Source: DASSUW01 sp963740605 (lineage in GTDB: Bacteria; Actinomycetota; Thermoleophilia; Solirubrobacterales; Solirubrobacteraceae). Taken from it: a stretch of DNA of 64,000 bases. The translations under genes and the position numbers were made by a program. The stretch is from NCBI GenBank assembly GCA_963740605.1, contig CAVUFC010000021.1, forward strand, positions 372,001 through 436,000, written 5' to 3'. The stretch's first letter is position 1. Every line of letters starts with the position of its first letter. The notes under the pieces are model-generated. The model saw only the letters and a list, made by a program, of their open reading frames with translations, was not told the DNA's origin and made no database searches. Shown piece after piece: positions 45,489-55,037 of the stretch.

Positions 45489-46312
45489 ACGTGGCGATCG
45501 AGCAACAGCGCGACGACGAGTTCAAGTGGCACACCGGCAAGCAGCGCCCGACCGGCGCGCCGGACGCCGTCGAGTTCGTGGACGTCCACAAGTCGTTCGG
45601 CCGCAACCGCATCCTGCGCGGGCTGAACATGGCCATCCCCGAGGGCAAGATCTCAATGATCCTCGGCCCGTCGGGCACCGGGAAGTCCGTCTGCATCAAG
45701 CACATGGTCGGCCTGCTCTACCCGGACGAGGGCGACGTCCTGGTCCACGGTGAGTCGGTCCCCGGCATGGCCGACGACGACCTGTTCGACATGCGCAAGA
45801 AGTTCGGCGTCCTGTTCCAGGACGGCGCGCTGTTCGGCTCGATGAACCTGTACGACAACGTCGCGTTCCCGCTCCGGCAGCACACGGACAAGGGCGAGGA
45901 CGAGATCGACGACATCGTCATGCGCCGCCTGCGCGAGGTCGGCCTCGAGGGCTCGCGCGACAAGGCGCCCAACGAGCTGTCGGGCGGCATGCGCAAGCGC
46001 GCCGGGTTCGCCCGCGCACTGGTGCTCGACCCCGACATCGTGCTATTCGACGAGCCCGACTCCGGCCTGGACCCCGTTCGCACCGCGCTGCTGTGCGAGC
46101 TGATCAAGGAAGTCCACGAGGAGAACGGCGGCGCCTACGTCGTGATCACGCACGACATCATGTCCGCCAAGCGCGTCGCGGAGTACATCGCGGTGCTGTG
46201 GCGCGGGCGGATCGTGGAGTCCGGTCCGGCCGAGGACCTGTTCAACTCGGACAACCAGTTCGTGCGCCAGTTCCTCAGCGGTGCGTCGCAGGGCCCGCTC
46301 GGCATGGAATAG
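45485..46312 (+). CDS. Mce-associated ATPase (MlaF/Mkl family)
   Basis: A 275-residue ABC ATPase. Walker A is GPSGTGKSV at residues 61-69, the signature is LSGGMRKRAGFARAL, and Walker B is IVLFDEPDSGLDPV. The MRKR signature and FQDGALFGSMNLYDNVAFPL are specific to the MlaF/Mkl group. Its N-terminal extension (about 25 residues) is longer than MlaF. In mycobacteria this ATPase (Mkl) is encoded away from mce operons, but here it is inside one, coupled to the second permease. Confidence 0.94.
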   Translation: MNVAIEQQRDDEFKWHTGKQRPTGAPDAVEFVDVHKSFGRNRILRGLNMAIPEGKISMILGPSGTGKSVCIKHMVGLLYPDEGDVLVHGESVPGMADDDLFDMRKKFGVLFQDGALFGSMNLYDNVAFPLRQHTDKGEDEIDDIVMRRLREVGLEGSRDKAPNELSGGMRKRAGFARALVLDPDIVLFDEPDSGLDPVRTALLCELIKEVHEENGGAYVVITHDIMSAKRVAEYIAVLWRGRIVESGPAEDLFNSDNQFVRQFLSGASQGPLGME

Positions 46313-46325
46313 AGCCACCGCGCGT

Positions 46326-46384
46326 GGGGACAGTCCCCAACCGGCGCGTCGAAACTTTCCCCCCCGTAAGTAGGGACTGTCCCC
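46326..46384. repeat. Paired GGGGACAGTCCCC repeat between the ATPase gene and mce1
   Basis: GGGGACAGTCCCC at 46326-46338 faces GGGACTGTCCCC at 46373-46384, in opposite orientations 34 bases apart. Each is itself nearly palindromic, and together they can form a 12-bp hairpin, like REPIN elements. The same core occurs at 8151-8197. It sits in the only sizeable gap (177 bases) of the Mce operon and could cause termination, RNA cleavage or stability changes between the permease/ATPase part and the Mce part. Confidence 0.6.
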
Positions 46385-46489
46385 TGTGGCCGAAATCGCC
46401 CGATAGGGTTCCCGCTTCTGGATTTCTGGGGGATGTAGCGGAGAGGGAGTGCCGAGCCCGTCGAGTCATCGCGTAAGGGAGCGTCGCCT

Positions 46490-47833
46490 GTGACGGTGGC
46501 CAGGGCCGCTGCGGTCGGCGCACTGGCGTTGGCCGTGGCCCTGGCGGTGTGGTTGCTGCTCTTCAAGGGCGACGGCGGCACCGAGTACACGCTGATCTTC
46601 CAGAACGCCGGCCAGCTGGTGAAGGACGACGACGTCCAGGTCGGTGGTCGCCGCATCGGCTCGGTGCGCGACATCGAGCTCACCGAGAACAACCAGGCCG
46701 CGATCAAGATCGTCGTCCAGGAGCCGTACGCACCACTGCGCGAGGGCACGCAGGCGATCATCCGGCTCACGTCGCTGTCGGGCATCGCCAACCGCTACGT
46801 GGCGCTTACGCCCGGCCCCGGCACCGCCAAGGACCTGCCCGACGGCGCGACGCTCACGAGCGAGTCGACGACCGACGTCGTCGACCTGGACCAGATCTTC
46901 AACGCGCTCGACAAGAAGACGTCGGGCGACCTCGCCGGCGTCATCAAGGGCTTCGCCACGCAGTACGGGGGCAAGGGCGACGAGGTCGGCCAGTCGGCGA
47001 AGTACTTCAACCCGGTGCTGTCGAGCTCGCGCCGGCTCGTGCAGCAGGTCACGCAGGACGAGGGAGCGCTGACGCGCTTCCTGCTCAACTCGTCGGCCGC
47101 GGTGACGGCGATCGCCGAGAAGCGCAACGACCTCGCCGACCTCGTCACCAACACCAACGACACGGCCTCGGCGATCGGGTCCGAGAACGTCGCGCTGGCG
47201 CGCGCGCTCGGCCTGTTGCCGACCACGCTGCGCCGCGCCAACACGACGTTCGTGAACCTGCGCGCCACGCTCGACGACCTTGATGTGCTGGTCGCCGCCG
47301 CCAAGCCGGCGACCAAGAACCTGGCGCCGTTCCTGCGCCAGCTGCGACCGCTGCTCGTGGACGCCAGGCCGGTGGTGCACGACCTGCGCCTCGCCATCAA
47401 CAGGCCCGGCCCGAACAACGACCTGGTCGACGCGACGCGCAAGTTCCCGCGCCTGCAGAGCGTCGCGTCGCCCGCGTTCCGCAACGGTCGCCAGGCGCTG
47501 ATCCAGGCCGAGCCGGTGCTCGAGTTCGCGCGCCCCTACACGCCCGACCTCGTCGGCTGGTTCCGCGACTTCGGCCAGGGCGCCGCCAACTACGACGCGA
47601 ACGGCCACTACGCGCGCATCCAGCCGATCTTCAACGCCTTCCAGTTCACCGACAACCCGGCCGGCGGCGCGCTGACGCCGATCCCGCCGAGCGCGCGCAT
47701 GACCGGCCTGTCGACCGGCAACGAGCGGCGCTGCCCGGGCGCCGCGACCCAGGCCCCGCCCGACGGGTCCGCGCCGTTCACCGACGGCGGCACCGTCGAC
47801 TGCAACCCCGCGCTGGTGCCGCCCGGACCATGA
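46490..47833 (+). CDS. Mce protein 1
   Basis: A 447-residue MlaD/Mce-family protein that would bind lipids outside the inner membrane and contribute to the substrate tunnel. It has an N-terminal signal anchor (RAAAVGALALAVALAVWLLL), then the MCE domain at residues 30-110 with DVQVGGRRIGSVRDIELTEN. A long helical domain follows, with a Pro-rich, Cys-containing tail. GTG 46490 follows AAGGGAGCG. It is the first of six consecutive mce genes. The stop overlaps the next ATG by 4 bases. Confidence 0.92.
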   Translation: MTVARAAAVGALALAVALAVWLLLFKGDGGTEYTLIFQNAGQLVKDDDVQVGGRRIGSVRDIELTENNQAAIKIVVQEPYAPLREGTQAIIRLTSLSGIANRYVALTPGPGTAKDLPDGATLTSESTTDVVDLDQIFNALDKKTSGDLAGVIKGFATQYGGKGDEVGQSAKYFNPVLSSSRRLVQQVTQDEGALTRFLLNSSAAVTAIAEKRNDLADLVTNTNDTASAIGSENVALARALGLLPTTLRRANTTFVNLRATLDDLDVLVAAAKPATKNLAPFLRQLRPLLVDARPVVHDLRLAINRPGPNNDLVDATRKFPRLQSVASPAFRNGRQALIQAEPVLEFARPYTPDLVGWFRDFGQGAANYDANGHYARIQPIFNAFQFTDNPAGGALTPIPPSARMTGLSTGNERRCPGAATQAPPDGSAPFTDGGTVDCNPALVPPGP

Positions 47834-49296
47834 CGCGGATCGTCGTCCTCCTCGCCCTGATGATCGTCCTCGCCGGCTTTGCCGTCTTCGTGGTCACCGC
47901 CGACGACGACGGCGGTGGCGGCTACAAGGTCCGCGCGATCTTCGAGAACGCCGGCTTCGTGATCCCGGGCGAGGACGTGAAGGTCGCCGGCGTGAAGGTC
48001 GGCACGATCGACTCGCTCGACGTCACCGAGGACAACAAGGCCGCCGTCGTCCTCAAGATCACCGACCCCGGCTACCAGGACTTCCGCAACGACGCCGAGT
48101 GCACGGTGCGGCCGCAGTCGCTGATCGGCGAGCGGTTCGTCGAGTGCGAGCTCACGCAGGCACGCCCGGCCGGGACCGAGCCGCCGCCGAAGCTCGACCA
48201 GATCAAGGACGACCCCGGCAAGGGCCAGTACCTGCTGCCGGTGCAGAACACGTCCAAGGCGGTCGACCTGGACCTGATCAACAACATCATGCGCGAGCCC
48301 GTCCGCCAGCGGCTCTCGATCATCCTCGACGACCTCGGCGTCGGTGTCGCCGGTCGCGGAGAGGACCTGAAGGTCGTCATCCGGCGTGCCGATCCGGCGC
48401 TCAAGGAGGTCGACAAGGTCCTGAAGATCCTCGCCTCCCAGAACGACACGCTGCAGCGGCTGGCGGTCGACTCGGACACGATCCTGGCGCCGCTGGCGCG
48501 CGAGCGCCGGCACGTGAGCGGCGCGATCGAGAACTCGAGCGCGGTCGCACGGGCGACCGCGGAGGAGCGCGTGGCGCTCGCCGCCGACATCGAGCGCCTG
48601 CCGACGTTCCTGTCCCAGCTCACGCCGACGATGGCCCGGCTCGGCGCGCTGACCGACCAGATGACGCCGGTGTTCACCGACCTGGGCGCGGTCGCGCCGG
48701 ACATCAACCGGATGATCCTTGCGCTCGGCCCGTTCTCGACGGCGGGCATCCCGGCGCTCGAGTCGCTCGGCGAGGCGGCCGACCGCGGCACGCCCGCGGT
48801 GAAGGCGGCGCTTCCCGTCGTCACTGACCTGCGCCAGCTCGCGGCCGCCGCGAAGCCGGTCGGCGCCAACGCCCGCAAGCTGCTCGAGTCGCTGCAGAAC
48901 ACGGGCGGCATCGAGCGCGCGATGGACTACGTGTTCTTCCAGACCGGGGGCATCAACGGGTTCGACTCGTTCGGCCACTACCTGCGGGCCGCGCTGATCG
49001 TCAACCCGTGCACCAACTACGCCGTCAAGCCGGTGCTCGGCTGCTCGGCCAACTTCAGCTCGGCCTCGGCGACGTCGGCCGAGGCGTCCGCCGCCGCGTC
49101 GGGTGACGAGTCGCTCGTGCGCTCCGCGCAGGCGCTGGCGGGCAAGAAGGTCAAGAAGGTCGCGCCGAAGCCGGTGGACGAGGTCGTGCAGGCGCCCAAG
49201 GCGCCGGCCGCGACCCCGACGCCCACGGCGACGCCGGATCCGAGCCAGTCCAAGACGGACACGCTGCTCGACTACCTGTTCGGAGGGGACGGATGA
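47830..49296 (+). CDS. Mce protein 2
   Basis: A 488-residue Mce protein. It has a signal anchor (IVVLLALMIVLAGFAVFVV), then the MCE domain with DVKVAGVKVGTIDSLDVTED and the strand DAECTVRPQSLIGERFVECE. A long coiled helical region of heptad-like repeats follows. The tail is low-complexity and basic, ending in a Pro/Thr stretch (PAATPTPTATPDPS) and LLDYLFGGDG. Both ends are coupled by ATGA overlaps. Paralogues differ in length and tails, as expected for a six-subunit ring. Confidence 0.92.
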   Translation: MTRIVVLLALMIVLAGFAVFVVTADDDGGGGYKVRAIFENAGFVIPGEDVKVAGVKVGTIDSLDVTEDNKAAVVLKITDPGYQDFRNDAECTVRPQSLIGERFVECELTQARPAGTEPPPKLDQIKDDPGKGQYLLPVQNTSKAVDLDLINNIMREPVRQRLSIILDDLGVGVAGRGEDLKVVIRRADPALKEVDKVLKILASQNDTLQRLAVDSDTILAPLARERRHVSGAIENSSAVARATAEERVALAADIERLPTFLSQLTPTMARLGALTDQMTPVFTDLGAVAPDINRMILALGPFSTAGIPALESLGEAADRGTPAVKAALPVVTDLRQLAAAAKPVGANARKLLESLQNTGGIERAMDYVFFQTGGINGFDSFGHYLRAALIVNPCTNYAVKPVLGCSANFSSASATSAEASAAASGDESLVRSAQALAGKKVKKVAPKPVDEVVQAPKAPAATPTPTATPDPSQSKTDTLLDYLFGGDG

Positions 49297-50690
49297 GGCG
49301 CGGCGCCGGAATCGCCGGCAACCCCGTCCTGATCGGCGCGGCGACGGTGCTCGTCGTGCTCGTCGCCGTGTTCCTGGCCTACAACGCCAACCAGGGCCTG
49401 CCGTTCGTGCCGACGTACGAGCTCAAGGCCGAGGTGCCGAGCGCGGCCAACCTCGTCCGGGGCAACGACGTGCGCATCGGCGGCTCCCGCGTCGGCTTCG
49501 TCAGCGCGATCACGCCGCAGACCAACGACGACGGCGTGACCGTCGCGGTGCTCACGCTCACGCTCGAGAAGTCCGTCGCGCCGCTCCCGCGCGACTCCAC
49601 GCTGATCATCCGCTCGCGCTCCGCCCTCGGCCTCAAGTACGTCGAGATCACGCGCGGCACAGACGCGCGCGGCTACGCCGACGGCTCGACGATCCCGATC
49701 AGCGCCGCCACGCCGAGGCCCGTCGAGCTGGACGAGGTCCTCAGCATGTTCGACGACAAGACGCGCGAGGGGGCCGCCGCGGCGACGACCGGCTTCGGCG
49801 ACGCGCTCGCGGGCCGCGGCGAGTCGATCAACACGGCGATCGGGTCGTTCAAGCCGCTGCTGCGCGACGTCATCCCGGTCGCCCAGAACCTGTCGTCGCC
49901 GGAGACCGACCTGCGCGGCTTCTTCCGGGCGCTCGGCAACACGGCGGCGATCGTCGCCCCTGCGGCCGAGGACCAGGCCGAGCTGTTCGTCAACCTCGAC
50001 ATCACGTTCCGCGCGCTGCGCGAGGTCTCGCCGTTCATCAAGGAATCGATCGTCGAAGGCGTCCCGGCGCTCGACGCCGGCATCCGCGACTTCCCGATCC
50101 AGCGCCCCTTCCTGCGCAACAGCGAGCTGCTGTTCCGGGATCTGCGTCCGGGCGCCGCCGCGCTGCGCACGTACGCGCCGACGATCGCCGACGCGCTCGA
50201 GGAGGGCGCCAAGGTCCTGCCGCGCACGCCGCCGCTCAACCGCCGGCTCGCTTCGCTGCTCGAGGAGCTGCAGCGCTTCTCCGAGGACCCGATGGTCCCG
50301 CGCGGTCTGAAGGCGACGACGCAGGCACTGAACACGCTGAATCCGACGCTGGCGTACCTGACGCCGGCCCAGACGCAGTGCAACTACATCACGCTGTTCT
50401 TCCGCAACGTCGCCTCGCACCTCAGTGAAGGCGACCGCAACGGCACCTGGCAGCGGTTCATCATCGTCCCGACGCCGCAGGGCCCGAACAACGAGGGCAG
50501 CCCGTCCTCCGGGCCGGCCAACGGGCCGACCGAGGCCAACCACCTCCACGCCAACCCGTACCCGAACTCGGCGTCGCCGGGGCAGCCGAAGGAGTGCGAG
50601 GCCGGCAACGAGCACTACGCCGCCGGGCAGACCGTGATCGGGAACCCGCCGGGGAAGCAGTCGGCGACGACGGAGAAGACGACCCGGTGA
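49293..50690 (+). CDS. Mce protein 3
   Basis: A 465-residue Mce protein. It has an anchor near residues 8-28 (GNPVLIGAATVLVVLVAVFL) and an MCE domain with DVRIGGSRVGFVSAITPQTN. The region after it includes VELDEVLSMFDDKTREGAAA and a helical barrel-forming domain. The C-terminal tail is rich in Pro, Asn and Gly (GPNNEGSPSSGPANGPTEAN), which may be an exposed linker. It starts with ATGA overlap and ends in GTGA overlap with mce4. No lipobox is seen. Confidence 0.92.
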   Translation: MRRGAGIAGNPVLIGAATVLVVLVAVFLAYNANQGLPFVPTYELKAEVPSAANLVRGNDVRIGGSRVGFVSAITPQTNDDGVTVAVLTLTLEKSVAPLPRDSTLIIRSRSALGLKYVEITRGTDARGYADGSTIPISAATPRPVELDEVLSMFDDKTREGAAAATTGFGDALAGRGESINTAIGSFKPLLRDVIPVAQNLSSPETDLRGFFRALGNTAAIVAPAAEDQAELFVNLDITFRALREVSPFIKESIVEGVPALDAGIRDFPIQRPFLRNSELLFRDLRPGAAALRTYAPTIADALEEGAKVLPRTPPLNRRLASLLEELQRFSEDPMVPRGLKATTQALNTLNPTLAYLTPAQTQCNYITLFFRNVASHLSEGDRNGTWQRFIIVPTPQGPNNEGSPSSGPANGPTEANHLHANPYPNSASPGQPKECEAGNEHYAAGQTVIGNPPGKQSATTEKTTR

Positions 50691-52219
50691 AGCGCCGCAA
50701 GCCACGCAGCCCGGTCGTGATCGGCCTCATCGCGAGCGCGGTGGTCATCGTGCTCGTGTACCTCGGCTTCACGAAGGACATCCCGTTCACCCGGCCGTTC
50801 GAGGTCAACGCGGTGTTCCAGTCGTCGAACTCGATCCGGCCCGGCTCGCCGGTGCGGATCGCCGGCGTCCAGGTCGGCAAGGTCAAGGAGATCAAGCCGC
50901 AGGAGGGCGGTGACGGCGCCGTCGTCGTGCTGCAGATCCACCACAACGGGCTGCCGCTGCACAGCGACGCGACCGCGAAGATCCGGCCGCGCATCTTCCT
51001 CGAGGGCAACTTCTTCGTCGATCTCACGTCGGGCTCGCCGTCGGCGCCGAAGCTCGACAGCGGCGACACGATCAAGGTCACCCAGACGGCGACGCCGGTC
51101 CAGCTCGACGAGGTGCTGACGACGCTGCAGAGCTCGTCGCGCGAGGACCTCAAGGACCTGCTTGACCAGCTCAACGTGACGCTGAACTCGAAGCCGACGG
51201 CGGCGGAGGACCGCAGCAGCGACCCGTCGGCGCGCGGCGAGACCGCGGCCCAGTCGTTCAACGACGCGTACGACGACATCCCCGCGGCCGAGAAGTCGAC
51301 CGCCGAGGTGCTCGACGCGTTCCTCGGCGTCGAGCCCGAGCGCGACGTCGCGCGGCTGATCGAGGGCACGGCGCGCACGACCGGCGCGCTGATCCGCAAC
51401 GAGAACGCGCTGCAGAGCCTGATCACGAACTTCAACGTGACGATGGCGGCGTTCGGCTCCGAGTCGCAGAACCTGCAATTGGCGATCCGCGAGCTACCGA
51501 CGACGCTGGAGAACGCCAACCGCGCGTTCTCGTCGCTCAACGCCGCGTTCCCGCCCACGCGCGCGTTCGCGCGCGAGATCCTCCCGGGCGTCCGCGAGAC
51601 GCAGGCCACGATCAACGCCGCGCTGCCGTGGATCGCCCAGGCGCGGCCGCTGATGGGCCCGAAGGAGCTCGGCGGCCTGGCCGCGCAGCTGGCGCCCGCC
51701 AGCGCCGCCCTCGCCAGCGCCACCGACGCCGCGATCCAGCTGCTGCCGCAGACGAACCTGGCGTCGCTGTGCGCCACGCGCGTCGTGCTGCCGACCGGCA
51801 ACGTCGTGATCCAGGACGAGTTCACGAGCGGCGTCGAGAACTACAAGGAGTTCTTCTACACGCTCGTCGGGCTCGCCGGAGAGGGCCAGAACTCCGACGG
51901 CAACGGCATGTACGTGCGCTTCCAGACCGGCGGCGGCTCGCAGTCGGTCTCGCTCGGATCCGCCACGGCCAGCAGCGGCCAGCTGTTCGGCAACAACGTC
52001 GCCGTGCCGCTCGGCAACCGGCCGGCCTGGCCGAGCAAGAAGCCGCCGTACAAGCCGAGCGCCACCTGTTACAAGCAGACGCGGCCGAACCTCAACGGCC
52101 CGGCCGGCGCGAAGACGCTGCCGACCGGCGCGGCCGCGACCGCCGCCGCCAAGAACGCGCTGCCGCTGCTGCGCTCCAAGCTCCGCCCGTTCGGCTCCAA
52201 GAAGGACGGGGCGAAGTGA
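50687..52219 (+). CDS. Mce protein 4
   Basis: A 510-residue Mce protein, the longest of the six. GTG 50687 gives a basic start (KRRKPRSPVVIGLIASAVVI) and membrane anchor; an upstream reading is a shadow. The MCE domain has SPVRIAGVQVGKVKEIKPQE, then KIRPRIFLEGNFFVDL. The helical region includes VQLDEVLTTLQSSSREDLKD. The C-terminus is basic and Ala-rich (KSKLRPFGSKKDG-like). It is coupled at both ends by GTGA overlaps. Confidence 0.92.
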   Translation: MKRRKPRSPVVIGLIASAVVIVLVYLGFTKDIPFTRPFEVNAVFQSSNSIRPGSPVRIAGVQVGKVKEIKPQEGGDGAVVVLQIHHNGLPLHSDATAKIRPRIFLEGNFFVDLTSGSPSAPKLDSGDTIKVTQTATPVQLDEVLTTLQSSSREDLKDLLDQLNVTLNSKPTAAEDRSSDPSARGETAAQSFNDAYDDIPAAEKSTAEVLDAFLGVEPERDVARLIEGTARTTGALIRNENALQSLITNFNVTMAAFGSESQNLQLAIRELPTTLENANRAFSSLNAAFPPTRAFAREILPGVRETQATINAALPWIAQARPLMGPKELGGLAAQLAPASAALASATDAAIQLLPQTNLASLCATRVVLPTGNVVIQDEFTSGVENYKEFFYTLVGLAGEGQNSDGNGMYVRFQTGGGSQSVSLGSATASSGQLFGNNVAVPLGNRPAWPSKKPPYKPSATCYKQTRPNLNGPAGAKTLPTGAAATAAAKNALPLLRSKLRPFGSKKDGAK

Positions 52220-53547
52220 CGCTCGCGATCCGCAAGCACCTCAAGGACTTCATCGCCATCATCGTGCTGCTGATCGTGGCGCTGATCGTCGGGGGCGTGA
52301 TCCTCTCCCACCAGCGCCTCGCGCTCCCGCCGGGCGTGCCGCTGCTCGGCAAGGACTTCGTGCGGGTCGACGCCCAGCTCACCACCGCCCAGGCCGTCAC
52401 GCCAGGCCAGGGGCAGACGGTCAACATCGCCGGCGTCGAGGTCGGCCAGATCTCCAGCGTCGAGCTCAAGGACGGCAAGGCCGTCATCGGCATGGACATC
52501 GAGCGCGACCACGCGCGCATCTACCGCAACGCGACCGTGCTGCTGCGGCCCAAGACCGGCCTCAAGGACATGGTCGCCGAGCTGGATCCCGGCACGAAGG
52601 ACGCCGGCGAGCTCCCCGAGGGCGAGCCGATCCCGGCCTCGCAGACGCTGCCCGACGTCAACCTCGACGAGATCCTCTCCTCGCTCGACGCCGACACGCG
52701 CGACTACCTGCGCGTCCTGCTCGGCGAGGGGTCGACCGCGCTCAACGACAACGGCCGCCGGCTCGCGCAGACGATCCGCCGCTTCGAGCCGACCGCGAAG
52801 TACACGCGAAAGGTCAACGAGCAGCTCGCCAAGCGCCGCCACAACATCAAGCGCGTCGTCCACAACTTCTCGCTGCTGACCGAGGAGCTCGGCAACAAGG
52901 ACCAGCAGCTCGCCGACTTCATCGTGAACTCGAACGCCGTGTTCGCCACGCTGGCAAGCCAGGACGCGAATCTGCGCGCGTCGGTGGCCGAGCTGCCCGG
53001 CGCGCTCGACGAGACGTCGACGACGCTCGCCAAGGTCGACCGGCTGGCGAAGGTGCTGGGCCCGACGCTGGAGGATCTGCGGCCCGGCGCCCGCGCGCTC
53101 GGCCCCGCGCTGCAGGCGACGCAGCCGTTCCTGATCAAGACGACCCCGATCCTCAAGAACCAGATCAGGCCGTTCACGCGCGCGGCGCTCCCTACGGTCA
53201 AGGAGGCGCGGCCGGCGCTGGAGGACCTCGCGGCGGTCACGCCCAACCTCACGCGCTCGTTCAAGGTCGTCAACGTTCTGCTCAACACGCTCGCCTACAA
53301 CCCGCCGGGCTCCTCCAGCGAGGGCTACCTGTTCTGGCTGTCGTGGCTCAACCACATCGGCTCGACCGTGTTCTCGACGCAGGACGCCCACGGCCCGATC
53401 CGCCACGGGCTCATCATCCTGTCCTGCAGCACCGCCCAGCTGCTCCAGTCGGTCGCCTCGACCAACCAGCAGCTCGGCACGCTGGTCGCCCTCCTGAACG
53501 CCCCGAGCGTCCAGCAGATCTGTCCCACGTCAGGGCAGGTGCCGTGA
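52216..53547 (+). CDS. Mce protein 5
   Basis: A 443-residue Mce protein. The N-terminal anchor (LKDFIAIIVLLIVALIVGGV) precedes an MCE domain with QTVNIAGVEVGQISSVELKD, followed by VLLRPKTGLKDMVAELDPGT. A long helical domain follows, ending with a cysteine-containing tail (LILSCSTAQLLQSV; QQICPTSGQVP). In mycobacteria the fifth protein is often a lipoprotein, but no lipobox is present here. GTG 52216 overlaps mce4, and the end overlaps mce6. Confidence 0.92.
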   Translation: MTLAIRKHLKDFIAIIVLLIVALIVGGVILSHQRLALPPGVPLLGKDFVRVDAQLTTAQAVTPGQGQTVNIAGVEVGQISSVELKDGKAVIGMDIERDHARIYRNATVLLRPKTGLKDMVAELDPGTKDAGELPEGEPIPASQTLPDVNLDEILSSLDADTRDYLRVLLGEGSTALNDNGRRLAQTIRRFEPTAKYTRKVNEQLAKRRHNIKRVVHNFSLLTEELGNKDQQLADFIVNSNAVFATLASQDANLRASVAELPGALDETSTTLAKVDRLAKVLGPTLEDLRPGARALGPALQATQPFLIKTTPILKNQIRPFTRAALPTVKEARPALEDLAAVTPNLTRSFKVVNVLLNTLAYNPPGSSSEGYLFWLSWLNHIGSTVFSTQDAHGPIRHGLIILSCSTAQLLQSVASTNQQLGTLVALLNAPSVQQICPTSGQVP

Positions 53548-55037
53548 ACAAGTCGGCACCCTCCTTCGGCCGCATCGCCGCGATGGTCGTGTTCGCGCTG
53601 TCGTGCTTCGGCCTGCTGCTGTTCCTGTGGCTCGCGTTCGGCGGTCCGGTTCCGCTGAAGCCGAAGGGCTACCGCTTCACCGCGTCGTTCTCCGAGGCGA
53701 CGCAGCTCTCGACCGAGGCCGACGTGCGGATCTCCGGGGTGCCGGTCGGCAAGGTCAAGTCGATCGAGCCGGACAACAAGACGGGCCGCTCGGACGTGAC
53801 GATCGAGCTCAAGACGCGCTACGCGCCGCTGCCGTCGGACGCCCGCGCGATCCTGCGCCAGAAGACGCTGCTGGGTGAGACCTACGTCGAGCTCACGCCG
53901 GGCACGCCGGACGCCCTGAAGGTGCCCGAGGGCGGCTCGCTGCCCGAAGGCCAGATCTCCGACACCGTCCAGCTCGACGAGATCTTCCGCTCGTTCGACG
54001 AGCCCACGCGCCAGGCGTTCATGATCTGGATGCAGGAGCAGGGGCGCGGCATCGGCCCGTATGGGCGCGACGTCAACGACGCGCTCGGCAACCTCGCCCC
54101 GTTCGCCGAGGACTCCGCGCGGCTCGTCGACATCCTCAACCGCCAGCAGGGCGCCGTCACCAGCCTGATCTCCAACACGGGAGTGGTGTTCGACGCGCTG
54201 AGCGAGCGCGACGGGCAGCTGCGGTCGCTGATCCAGAACTCCAACCGCGTCTTCCAGGCGACGGCGGCGCGCGACGAGGAGCTCAAGCAGATCTTCATCG
54301 CGCTGCCGACGTTCGAGCGCGAGTCGACGCTGACGCTCAACCGGCTCGCGCAGTTCTCGCAGACGACGAACCCGCTGGTCACGCAGCTGCGTCCGGCAGC
54401 GGTCCAGCTGAGCCCGACGCTGCAGGCCCTGGGGGTGCTGTCGCCCGACCTGAAGGCGTTCTTCCAGGGTCTCGGGCCGCTGATCGACGCTTCGCGCCAG
54501 GGCTTCCCGGCGGCTGAGCAGGTGCTGCGTGACGCGGAGCCGTTCATCGGGCAGCTCGACCCGGCGATGCGCCAGCTCACCCCGATCTTCCAGTTCCTCG
54601 GCCTCTACAAGCCCGAGCTGGTCTCGCTGTTCGCCAACTCGGTCGCGGCGACGCAGGCGAGCAACGCGCAGAAGCTGCACTACCTGCGGACGACGAACCC
54701 GTTCAACCCGGAGAACCTGGCTGTGTATCCGCGCCGTGTGGGTACCAACCGGCCCAACGCGTACGCCAAGCCGCTCAACTTCCTCCAGCTCCGCCAGGGA
54801 ATGCCCGTCTTCGAGAACCGTCACTGCAGCAACGGCCTGCCGGCGATCACGAACGTGCCGCTGCCGCCGCTCCCGCCCGCCGTCGGCGACCTGATCCCCG
54901 ACGCGCTGCTCAACAACATCGTGCAGTTCGCCTTCAACGGCACGCAGCGCGGCGGCGCGGCGCCGCCGTGCCGCTTGCAGGGCAAGTACAACTTCGGCGG
55001 CGAGGTGACGCAGTACCCGCACGTGCGGGAGCGATGA
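53544..55037 (+). CDS. Mce protein 6
   Basis: A 497-residue Mce protein. It has a signal anchor at residues 10-32 (IAAMVVFALSCFGLLLFLWL), an MCE domain with DVRISGVPVGKVKSIEPDNK, and ILRQKTLLGETYVELTPGTP. The helical region starts VQLDEIFRSFDEPTRQAFMI. The C-terminal tail contains two cysteines (ENRHCSNGLPAITNVPLPPL; APPCRLQGKYNF). GTG 53544 overlaps mce5, and its stop overlaps the start of the RND gene. It completes the set of six expected for a heterohexamer. Confidence 0.92.
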   Translation: MNKSAPSFGRIAAMVVFALSCFGLLLFLWLAFGGPVPLKPKGYRFTASFSEATQLSTEADVRISGVPVGKVKSIEPDNKTGRSDVTIELKTRYAPLPSDARAILRQKTLLGETYVELTPGTPDALKVPEGGSLPEGQISDTVQLDEIFRSFDEPTRQAFMIWMQEQGRGIGPYGRDVNDALGNLAPFAEDSARLVDILNRQQGAVTSLISNTGVVFDALSERDGQLRSLIQNSNRVFQATAARDEELKQIFIALPTFERESTLTLNRLAQFSQTTNPLVTQLRPAAVQLSPTLQALGVLSPDLKAFFQGLGPLIDASRQGFPAAEQVLRDAEPFIGQLDPAMRQLTPIFQFLGLYKPELVSLFANSVAATQASNAQKLHYLRTTNPFNPENLAVYPRRVGTNRPNAYAKPLNFLQLRQGMPVFENRHCSNGLPAITNVPLPPLPPAVGDLIPDALLNNIVQFAFNGTQRGGAAPPCRLQGKYNFGGEVTQYPHVRER

